Origin: Campylobacterales bacterium
GTDB lineage: Bacteria > Campylobacterota > Campylobacteria > Campylobacterales > SZUA-545
NCBI GenBank assembly: GCA_025800305.1
Contig: JAOXRY010000050.1
Coordinates: 1-5,763 of the forward strand
Direction: 5' to 3'
DNA length: 5,763 nt
Shown here: one piece after another, positions 1-5,424 of the stretch
Layout: each line of letters opens with the position of its first letter
Numbering within the stretch: the stretch's first letter is position 1
Made by a program: the position numbers and the translations under genes
The notes under the pieces: generated by a model
The model's input: only the letters and a program-made list of their open reading frames with translations
Databases searched by the model: none
Told to the model about the DNA's origin: nothing

Positions 1-936
1 AAACATCCCACCTTTTGGCTTATCAAAAACAATCTCATCCCCAAAGTCTTTTTCCAATCTTTTAGCCAAATACTCTCCTTTAGCCTTATAACTTCTTTTG
101 ATCTTTTTTATGTGACTTTCTAGATCTTTACTTTTCAAGTATTCACAAACAACTCTTTGGTTTAAAGTGTTTGTATGAAGATTGGCAGTCTGTTTGGCAA
201 TGGCGAGTTTTTTTAAGATCTTTGGATCTCCTTTAATCCATCCTATCCTAAAGGCAGGAGCTAAAACCTTGGAAAAAGATCCTAAAAATAGAGTCTGTTT
301 AGGAGCTAAAGAGTATATTGTTGGGTATTCTTTTTTTGTGAAGTTTAGACTTTTATATGGTGTGTCTTCAATTATAGTCAGATTATACTTCTTTGAGATC
401 TTTGCCAACTTCTTTCTTTTCTCCAAAGAGTAACAAACCCCTGTAGGATTTTGAAAATCTGGATTGATGTAGAGAAATTTGTAACTACATTTTCTTAGCT
501 TCTTCTCCAAAGCTTCAAGATCTATCCCATCATTTTCCAAAGCAACAGTCTCAATCTTCCCACCATAAGATCTAAAAGTCTGAATCGCTCCAAGAAAACT
601 AGGCTCTTCAACCAAAACTCTATCTTTTGGATTTAAAAAGATCTTACCAATGAGGTCTAATCCCTGCTGAGATCCATCTGTGATTAAGATTGGCTCTTTA
701 TCAATAAGCTTTTTAAGATCTTCCTCTCCTTCTGTCTGTCCATATTGAAGATTTGTTGAGTTTAATTCCTTTGAGATCTTTTCTAAAATCTTTGAGATCT
801 TCTTTACTGGAAAAAGAGTTGGATCAGGCAGACCTCCAGCAAAAGAGATAACATCATCTCTTTTAGAAACTTTCAAGATCTCTCTTATGATTGAACCATT
901 GGCGTTTTTATAATAATTTGTTAAATTTTCATACAT
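1..936 (-). CDS. PLP-dependent aminotransferase, class I/II (ARO8/MocR-like catalytic domain), 3' end cut by window edge
   Basis: This reads in one open frame from the ATG at 936-934 to the left edge, giving 312 residues without a stop; about 60 more would be expected for the family. It should be a cytosolic fold-type I aminotransferase moving an amino group between an amino acid and a 2-oxo acid; the substrate cannot be told. Landmarks are the N-terminal SFAGGLPDP motif, the YGQTEG turn (65-70), the TDGSQQ loop (86-91), NPTG at N163, EDTPY with the pyridine-binding D191 and Y194, and the LGSFSK motif whose K223 forms the PLP Schiff base, followed by the phosphate-binding arginine of FRIGW. 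It ends in KPKGGMF, which in relatives precedes the substrate-carboxylate arginine, so that residue is outside the window. It has no N-terminal GntR-type helix-turn-helix, so it is an enzyme rather than a MocR regulator. The segment between YGQTEG and ITDGSQQ is shorter than I expect. The start is supported by AAAGGA six bases upstream. It is divergent from the AraC gene. Confidence 0.93.
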   Translation of the reverse strand, partial: MYENLTNYYKNANGSIIREILKVSKRDDVISFAGGLPDPTLFPVKKISKILEKISKELNSTNLQYGQTEGEEDLKKLIDKEPILITDGSQQGLDLIGKIFLNPKDRVLVEEPSFLGAIQTFRSYGGKIETVALENDGIDLEALEKKLRKCSYKFLYINPDFQNPTGVCYSLEKRKKLAKISKKYNLTIIEDTPYKSLNFTKKEYPTIYSLAPKQTLFLGSFSKVLAPAFRIGWIKGDPKILKKLAIAKQTANLHTNTLNQRVVCEYLKSKDLESHIKKIKRSYKAKGEYLAKRLEKDFGDEIVFDKPKGGMF

Positions 937-942
937 TGTAAA

Positions 943-948
943 TCCTTT
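943..948 (-). promoter_or_regulatory. Ribosome binding site of the aminotransferase
   Basis: Read on the minus strand this is AAAGGA, six bases before the ATG at 936-934. It fixes the start and excludes the other ATG-like triplet one base out of phase at 932-930. Confidence 0.7.
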
Positions 949-979
949 GAAGATAATGTACAAACTTTAAAAACTCTTT

Positions 980-985
980 TATATA
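980..985 (-). promoter_or_regulatory. Possible -10 element for the aminotransferase
   Basis: On the minus strand this reads TATATA within CTATATAAAAG, which would place transcription start near 973 and leave a leader of about 36 bases containing the AAAGGA site. No convincing -35 element is seen, and the region is AT-rich enough for such a match to arise by chance. Confidence 0.25.
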
Positions 986-1023
986 GATTTTGATGTTTTA
1001 TTTTTATTAAATCGTGGGATTTT

Positions 1024-1032
1024 TGTTATAAT
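1024..1032 (+). promoter_or_regulatory. Extended -10 promoter of the AraC-family gene
   Basis: The sequence TGTTATAAT is a perfect extended -10 (TGn plus TATAAT at 1027-1032). The -35 region (about 1003-1009, ATTA-rich) is poor, which an extended -10 can tolerate. Counting the last T as -7 puts transcription start at 1039, the A of the start codon, so the transcript would have no 5' leader. No Shine-Dalgarno sequence lies between here and the ATG, which agrees. Confidence 0.6.
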
Positions 1033-1038
1033 CTTGCA

Positions 1039-1923
1039 ATGAAACAGACAACACAAAAAGACCATAACGAAAATATCAATCGTGTTCTCTACACTATATT
1101 TAAAGATCTCTCCCACCCTTTTAAGATAGAAGAACTGGCAAAGATCTCAACTTACTCCTCTTTTCATTTTCAAAAGATATTTAAAAACATCGTTGGAGAA
1201 AGTGTTATTTCATATATTAAAAAAGCAAGATTAGAGTGGTCTGGAAACCTCCTGATATTCAATCCAAACTCAACCATCACAGAGATTGCCAACAGCTGTG
1301 GTTTCGCCTCTTCTGCTACATTTACCAATGAGTTTAAAAACCACTTCAATACAACTCCATCTAAATGGAGAAAAGGAGATAGCAAAGACTATAAAGATCT
1401 CTGTTCGAAAAAAAGCAGCGACCAATTAAAATCCATTCTCTATAGTGAGAAAAAACTCCCAATTCCCACAGTTGAGATAAAGAGTATCAATCCAATTAAA
1501 GTGGCGTATATAAGACACATCGGTTACAACAAAACTATCAAAAAACCATGGCAAAAACTCCTCTCATTCCTAGACTATAAATATAAAATCAAAGCCCCAA
1601 CAATGATAGGTCTCTACCATTCAAACCCAGACATCACCCCTTTAGAAGAGTGCCGTTATGTTGCCTGTGTGAAAATAGAAAAGAAGATCTTCCCAACCAA
1701 TGAAATAGGTGTAATGGAGATCCCAGGGGGACTATATGGATGTTGTAGCTTCCAAGGAAGCTATGGAGACATTATCCATCTCTATAGAACTCTCTACTAT
1801 TCATGGCTGGGAGAGAGTAGCTATCGTGCTAGAAATACACCACCTTTTGCTATCTATAATAACAATCACTTTTTAGATGATGGCGTGGTTGATGTGGAGT
1901 TTTTTATTCCTTTGGAGTATTAA
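1039..1923 (+). CDS. AraC-family transcriptional regulator with C-terminal GyrI-like effector-binding domain
   Basis: This 294-residue protein has a Rob-like layout. An AraC DNA-binding domain covers about residues 13-112, with one helix-turn-helix near 30-50 (IEELAKIS...FHFQKIFK) and a second near 80-101 (TITEIANSCGFAS...FTNEFK), ending in the typical TTPSKWRK. A charged linker leads to a GyrI-like/AraC effector-binding domain at about 144-293, recognised by VEIKSINPIKVAYIRHIGY, MEIPGGLY and the terminal DVEFFIPL. Such proteins usually sense small, often hydrophobic or cationic, ligands and activate efflux or stress genes; the ligand here is unknown. The ATG is the only sensible start: the in-frame stop at 991-993 lies upstream and the next methionine is at 189. 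There is no ribosome binding site, in line with a predicted leaderless mRNA. The divergent aminotransferase is a possible target. It contains four AGATCT palindromes. Confidence 0.92.
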   Translation: MKQTTQKDHNENINRVLYTIFKDLSHPFKIEELAKISTYSSFHFQKIFKNIVGESVISYIKKARLEWSGNLLIFNPNSTITEIANSCGFASSATFTNEFKNHFNTTPSKWRKGDSKDYKDLCSKKSSDQLKSILYSEKKLPIPTVEIKSINPIKVAYIRHIGYNKTIKKPWQKLLSFLDYKYKIKAPTMIGLYHSNPDITPLEECRYVACVKIEKKIFPTNEIGVMEIPGGLYGCCSFQGSYGDIIHLYRTLYYSWLGESSYRARNTPPFAIYNNNHFLDDGVVDVEFFIPLEY

Positions 1924-1933
1924 ATTTTATCAA

Positions 1934-1947
1934 AAGGCTCAGACCTT
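1934..1947 (+). terminator. Weak hairpin between convergent genes, possible terminator
   Basis: AAGG and CCTT flank a six-base loop, just after the AraC stop codon, followed by CTTTATATT on the plus strand. On the minus strand the same stem is followed by TTGATAAAATTT. The stem is only four pairs, so this is a weak candidate for ending either converging gene; no better hairpin with a T-run is present between 1924 and 1997. Confidence 0.25.
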
Positions 1948-1984
1948 CTTTATATTGTGAGTAAATAATCTACTGCTATAATTT

Positions 1985-1997
1985 TCCTAACATAGGA
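1985..1997. repeat. Short inverted repeat abutting the stop codon of the 701-residue gene
   Basis: TCCTA and TAGGA are separated by ACA. The repeat ends directly beside the TGA of the minus-strand gene at 1998-2000. Neither side is followed by a T-run, so it is not a convincing terminator; with a five-base arm it may be chance. Confidence 0.3.
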
Positions 1998-4103
1998 TCA
2001 ATATCCATGTTCACCTGTACTCATTGATAATGTATTTTGAAAGTCTTCATACTCTTCGACCAAATACCCATTTATAAAATTCTCTTCACTGTCAAATTGA
2101 GGATTTATTACAGCTTTCATTTCTTTTTTATAAATATTTTGCATAAAACTATCAAAGTGCTTATCATCTTTTAGTATCACTAGTTCATAATCTTTATTCA
2201 AACTAATATCTAAACTATTTTTCCAATTATCTAAATAACTTTCAAATAAAAATGGATCACTTATTAGTATTACTCTATCATTGATATAAAATAATTCTTG
2301 ATTTTCTCCATTTAATATATAGAAAAGTGGGGCATAATAGTTAGAAACTCTACTATATTCATCTACAATCTTTTGTGATATTTTTTCAACACTATAGCTT
2401 TTTATTTTTATTAACTTATCATCAATATCAAGTTTATCTTTTAATTTACTATATGTTGAGCTTACTTGTTCTTTTTGAGTAATACAGATGGGATCTCCTA
2501 TGCTCGTTTGTCTTTCTATCGCTTCATTAAGTTTAATAGCACCTTCATCTGCTTCTTGTTTAGAAAACCTTTCAACTTGCCCTCGTCTTAGAACATATAA
2601 AAAGGTATTATCTTCTAAGTGTTCTTTAACACAATAGTTTAAACATGTATCATATTCAACAGAAGAATTCCAAATTATGTGTTTTACTGAATAATCTTGT
2701 TGAATCATTTTAGTACAGAAAAGGCCTTGCCCATGCATAATTTTTTCCACCCAAAGTTTCCAATCAAAATTTTTCAACACACTATAGTCTTGAAACAACT
2801 CACTTTCAATATATCCTAAAACTCTATTTACTGGTTTTAAACAATCTTTATGTATTAATCCTATATTATTTTCAGAACCTTGTTGTTCTATTTCGACAAT
2901 TATTGATCTGTTTTCGGCAATTGCCTTTCCACATTCTATACACTTTAAATAATCTTTATGATTTTTAAATTTAGTTATTAAATTTTCTGAATAAGCTTTT
3001 GCACATAATGTACTTTCAACATAATCAATGCCATTTGCTGGTAAAACACCAATAGATTTATTTTTAAAATTTATATTTTCATTAATTAATTTTAAAAGTC
3101 CTTTATGACTAGATGCTCTATAAATAACTTCTAAATGTGTTTGTTTATCTGATGAAATACAAAAGTCATCTATAAATTGAACTTTTTTATTACATTCTTC
3201 ATCAAATCTAAATAATTCAACTATATAAAAATCTATATTTTTCTCATTACTTATTGAATTCAATGCATCTGAAGCTTTACATAATAAAACCTCTTTTCCT
3301 GAAGCAACATTTAACTGCTCAAAATTTGGGATTAAAAAATCATCTAGAATGTTAAAGCTATCATTTTGTCTTACATCTATTTCAGATAAATAGTCATTAT
3401 AAATTTTTTGACTACTTTCAAAAGAGACAGTCATCCGTTGTGAGGCATATCTTAAGCAATTACTAATAAACATATCCCATAAAATTGATGGATTTATAGT
3501 GATCTTATTTGCCATCAAAGATAAAACCACTCGCTCCATAGAAGAGTTTTCTTCTATATCAAAATCCATAATAAATATTCTTTTACTAAATTCTAGAAAC
3601 TCTTTGTCTGTAATATCTCTTGTAGTATACTTTTTAAAAGTATTTTTGACGACTTTTTTATATTTATTCAATGATTCCTTATCAGCTCCATTTAAAACAT
3701 TTAAATTTATATTAGAACTATTCAATCTAGTGCTATCAAGGATTTTTTTTAAATTCCTTGTAATTTTACTTGATGAGTAAGAAGTTGTAACTAAAAAATA
3801 TGATTCATTGTTTTGATTATTGAGAAATTGTTGAATAAATTGGTCTAAAGTTTTAAAGAAATCACTTTGTTTACTATCCGACAAATTTACATTTCTTTTA
3901 ATTTGAAAAAAAAGTTTTTGTTTATCATCTAGATTTATTATTAAATCATCAATCTTATCTATGCCTTCTAACTGTAGAGAAGTAATTGTTCTCTCATTAA
4001 AAATAGAAATTTCCTGCTTTAAAACCATTAATGTTAAAAAAGAAGCTGAAACCCTCTGTTGATAATTAATTCCTGCATTTGTAGCTACTCCTCCACCATC
4101 CAT
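1998..4103 (-). CDS. Candidate defence nuclease: N-terminal PD-(D/E)xK (Cap4/DUF4297-like) domain, central zinc knuckle, unknown C-terminus
   Basis: I do not recognise this 701-residue protein as a whole. The first 70 residues resemble the start of Cap4/DUF4297-type dsDNA nucleases: a Gly-rich lead (GGGVATNAGINYQ), a helix, then E46, the pair D52-D53 and a strand ending Q67-I-K69, a plausible E...D...QxK catalytic set. Residues 98-106 (NNESYFLVTT) fit the next core strand. The middle is mixed alpha/beta without a motif I can name. C388-x2-C391 and H418-x2-C421 form a treble-clef-like zinc site. Residues 430-701 match nothing I know; no Walker A/B, methylase or transmembrane motif is seen, and a SAVED domain is not evident. 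An in-frame TAA directly before the ATG fixes the start. No good ribosome binding site precedes it, and the reductase stop lies 4 bases upstream, suggesting translational coupling. The gene is more AT-rich than its flanks and has no AGATCT, so it looks acquired. Cleavage of invading DNA is inferred; being a coding gene is near certain. Confidence 0.7.
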   Translation of the reverse strand: MDGGGVATNAGINYQQRVSASFLTLMVLKQEISIFNERTITSLQLEGIDKIDDLIINLDDKQKLFFQIKRNVNLSDSKQSDFFKTLDQFIQQFLNNQNNESYFLVTTSYSSSKITRNLKKILDSTRLNSSNINLNVLNGADKESLNKYKKVVKNTFKKYTTRDITDKEFLEFSKRIFIMDFDIEENSSMERVVLSLMANKITINPSILWDMFISNCLRYASQRMTVSFESSQKIYNDYLSEIDVRQNDSFNILDDFLIPNFEQLNVASGKEVLLCKASDALNSISNEKNIDFYIVELFRFDEECNKKVQFIDDFCISSDKQTHLEVIYRASSHKGLLKLINENINFKNKSIGVLPANGIDYVESTLCAKAYSENLITKFKNHKDYLKCIECGKAIAENRSIIVEIEQQGSENNIGLIHKDCLKPVNRVLGYIESELFQDYSVLKNFDWKLWVEKIMHGQGLFCTKMIQQDYSVKHIIWNSSVEYDTCLNYCVKEHLEDNTFLYVLRRGQVERFSKQEADEGAIKLNEAIERQTSIGDPICITQKEQVSSTYSKLKDKLDIDDKLIKIKSYSVEKISQKIVDEYSRVSNYYAPLFYILNGENQELFYINDRVILISDPFLFESYLDNWKNSLDISLNKDYELVILKDDKHFDSFMQNIYKKEMKAVINPQFDSEENFINGYLVEEYEDFQNTLSMSTGEHGY

Positions 4104-4107
4104 TTAA

Positions 4108-4635
4108 CTATCTTTTCACCAAATACTTACTCATAATAAGCCCACTAGAGTAACTCTGGCTACTTAATAGATCTAAATCTATCTCGTGGGAGATATTTGA
4201 AAAAAGAGGAATCCCTTTTCCTAAAAGGATTGGAGCTGTTGTTAGGATCATCTCATTAATAAGATCTTTTTCTAAAAACTGACTAACAACACTTCCACCA
4301 TCTACATAGATATGAAAATCATCATCAAACTTTTCAATGAGATCTTCAATCCCTCCATTATAGATTGTCACTTTATCTTCAAGATGTTCTGGTACTTCAG
4401 TAAGAGTATTACTTAATACAACAAGCTGAGCATCTTGATAAAACCACCCTTCAAAAGCAGCAACTAAATCAAAGGTCTTTCTTCCCATAACGATGATATC
4501 AACTGTAGAGATAAAATCATCAAAACCATAATCTGTTTTATCTTCTTGGTTGTAGTTATTAAGCCACTCAACATCTCCATCTTCCCTTGCGATAAAGCCA
4601 TCAAGTGAGTTTGCTATATATACTGAAAATTTCAT
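4108..4635 (-). CDS. Dihydrofolate reductase family protein (RibD C-terminal-like)
   Basis: This 175-residue protein has the standard length and motifs of the small stand-alone DHFR/RibD-C family (YwjB/YyaP type): N-terminal strand with IANSLDGFIA (8-16), the nucleotide-binding MGRKTF (50-55), the VDGG turn (111-114) and PILLGKGIPLF (135-145). The family binds NADPH and reduces pterin-like or riboflavin-precursor-like substrates, but most stand-alone members have no proven reaction, and it should not be assumed to be the folate-cycle enzyme. It is cytosolic, with no signal peptide. The ATG has AGGAG eight bases upstream. It has its own promoter with an inverted-repeat operator candidate, so its expression is probably controlled by a dimeric repressor encoded elsewhere. 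The 701-residue gene starts four bases after its stop. Three AGATCT palindromes mark it as native to the host, unlike the gene downstream. Confidence 0.9.
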   Translation of the reverse strand: MKFSVYIANSLDGFIAREDGDVEWLNNYNQEDKTDYGFDDFISTVDIIVMGRKTFDLVAAFEGWFYQDAQLVVLSNTLTEVPEHLEDKVTIYNGGIEDLIEKFDDDFHIYVDGGSVVSQFLEKDLINEMILTTAPILLGKGIPLFSNISHEIDLDLLSSQSYSSGLIMSKYLVKR

Positions 4636-4643
4636 AATTTTTT

Positions 4644-4648
4644 CTCCT
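4644..4648 (-). promoter_or_regulatory. Ribosome binding site of the DHFR-like gene
   Basis: On the minus strand this reads AGGAG, eight bases before the ATG at 4635-4633. It is the clearest Shine-Dalgarno sequence in the window and fixes the start. Confidence 0.75.
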
Positions 4649-4660
4649 AAAAATCCAAAA

Positions 4661-4677
4661 TGAAAGGTAACCTTTCA
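4661..4677. promoter_or_regulatory. Perfect 17-bp inverted repeat, probable operator of the DHFR-like gene
   Basis: TGAAAGGT and ACCTTTCA flank a single central base. The repeat lies at about +6 to +22 of the promoter predicted from the elements at 4689-4718, inside the 5' leader of the reductase mRNA and before its ribosome binding site. A symmetric eight-base half-site just after a start point is a typical place for a dimeric helix-turn-helix repressor. A related partial half-site, TTGAAAG, falls at the -35 element. In RNA it could instead fold as a 7-bp hairpin followed by TTTTGGATTTTT on the minus strand, so a role in ending the upstream hydrolase transcript is the alternative. Confidence 0.6.
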
Positions 4678-4688
4678 ATAGATTTCCT

Positions 4689-4718
4689 ATTATAGCTTTA
4701 TAGTAAACCCACTTTCAA
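4689..4718 (-). promoter_or_regulatory. Sigma-70-type promoter for the DHFR-like gene (and the nuclease gene behind it)
   Basis: On the minus strand TTGAAA (4718-4713) is separated by 18 bases from a perfect TATAAT (4694-4689). Transcription would start near 4682, giving a leader of about 47 bases. The promoter lies within the last codons and the stop codon of the hydrolase gene, showing that the reductase can be transcribed separately from the upstream pair. Confidence 0.6.
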
Positions 4719-5424
4719 TATATTGGTATTTTAACTTTGGATTGTTTTTTAAAATGTACTCTAAGTTGTCGTGTCCTTGGTGGATAAAGTAGCCGTTTTT
4801 ACAATTTAAAGAGTCTAAGATCTCTGTGGCTTCTTGGTAGTTGAGATGATTTCCTTTTTTTGGTGGGACAAAACAAGCATCAATAAAAACATGGTCAAAT
4901 TCAATATCTTGAAGAAATTCCAAATACTCTTTTTCAATACCTCCACAATCTGTCAGATATCCAAAAGTTGCCTTTGGTGTTTGGATTACATATCCTGTTG
5001 TATTTTTTGAGTGGATAAGTGGCACTGGAGTGATTGTCACACTTCCTATTTCAAAGTCTTTTAGTGGTGTGTTTTCAATATATTCAATGGAGTGCTTGTG
5101 TTTAAAAAGATCTCCAAATCCTTCTTCATCTTTTGGGTGATAACAAGAGATTTTATCTTTAGAGTATCTCAGTCTTAAAAGTCCCAAAGCGTGATCACCG
5201 TGAAAGTGGGTAAGACAGACTCCTTTGATGGTTTTTCCATCAAACTGATTGGCAAGATCTTCTGCCCCACCATCAAATAAAATCACATCATCTTCATCTT
5301 CCAAAACACCACAAGTTGCAAGATTGATTTTTCCTTTTTCTCGATAATTTTCACAAGCTAAACAATCACAGTTATGAACAGGTATCCCACCACTATCACT
5401 AGTTCCTAAAAATCTAAATTCCAA
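4690..5424 (-). CDS. Metallo-beta-lactamase-fold hydrolase, PhnP-like
   Basis: This 244-residue protein carries the core motif THFHGDH (72-78: H73, H75, D77, H78), then H138 (PLIHS), D159 (TDCGG) and H218 (HQGHD), giving a complete two-metal active site. An N-terminal HNCDCLAC supplies C19, C21 and C24, the CxCxxC structural zinc cluster characteristic of PhnP and not of RNase Z. PhnP hydrolyses cyclic phosphodiesters (5-phosphoribosyl 1,2-cyclic phosphate) in phosphonate use, but no other C-P lyase gene is visible, so the substrate may be another cyclic phosphate. The start codon is TTG (5424-5422), preceded six bases upstream by AAGGA; it lies 11 bases inside the end of the permease gene, so the two are co-transcribed and translationally coupled. 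It contains three AGATCT palindromes. Confidence is high for the fold and moderate for the PhnP role. Confidence 0.88.
   Translation of the reverse strand: MEFRFLGTSDSGGIPVHNCDCLACENYREKGKINLATCGVLEDEDDVILFDGGAEDLANQFDGKTIKGVCLTHFHGDHALGLLRLRYSKDKISCYHPKDEEGFGDLFKHKHSIEYIENTPLKDFEIGSVTITPVPLIHSKNTTGYVIQTPKATFGYLTDCGGIEKEYLEFLQDIEFDHVFIDACFVPPKKGNHLNYQEATEILDSLNCKNGYFIHQGHDNLEYILKNNPKLKYQYIESGFTIKL

Noticed and set aside
182..433. Open frame of 83 residues on the plus strand
   Set aside because: It lies wholly antisense to the aminotransferase, whose PLP lysine and NPTG motifs are clear; the plus-strand translation has no motif or ribosome binding site.
1170..1385. Open frame of 71 residues on the minus strand
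   Set aside because: It is antisense to the helix-turn-helix domain of the AraC gene and has no independent support.
1985..1997. Inverted repeat as a terminator or as the edge of a mobile element
   Set aside because: It has a five-base stem, no T-run on either side and no matching copy near the other end of the nuclease gene.
3499..3780. Open frame of 93 residues on the plus strand, Leu/Phe-rich
   Set aside because: It is antisense to the AT-rich 701-residue gene; the hydrophobic look comes from reading Lys/Asn-rich codons backwards.
4060..4098. GGTGGAGGAG followed by an out-of-frame ATG inside the nuclease gene, which could look like a start signal for a tiny nested gene
   Set aside because: The purine run encodes the Gly-rich N-terminus, and the nested frame closes after about 14 codons.
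1998..4103. The idea that the protein is a restriction enzyme for AGATCT (BglII-like), since its own gene lacks that site
   Set aside because: No methyltransferase is present, the host flanks are full of the site, and absence of it is explained more simply by foreign origin and low GC.
1998..4103. A full CBASS system with Cap4
   Set aside because: No CD-NTase gene adjoins, and I cannot see a SAVED domain in the C-terminus; only the N-terminal nuclease resemblance is kept.
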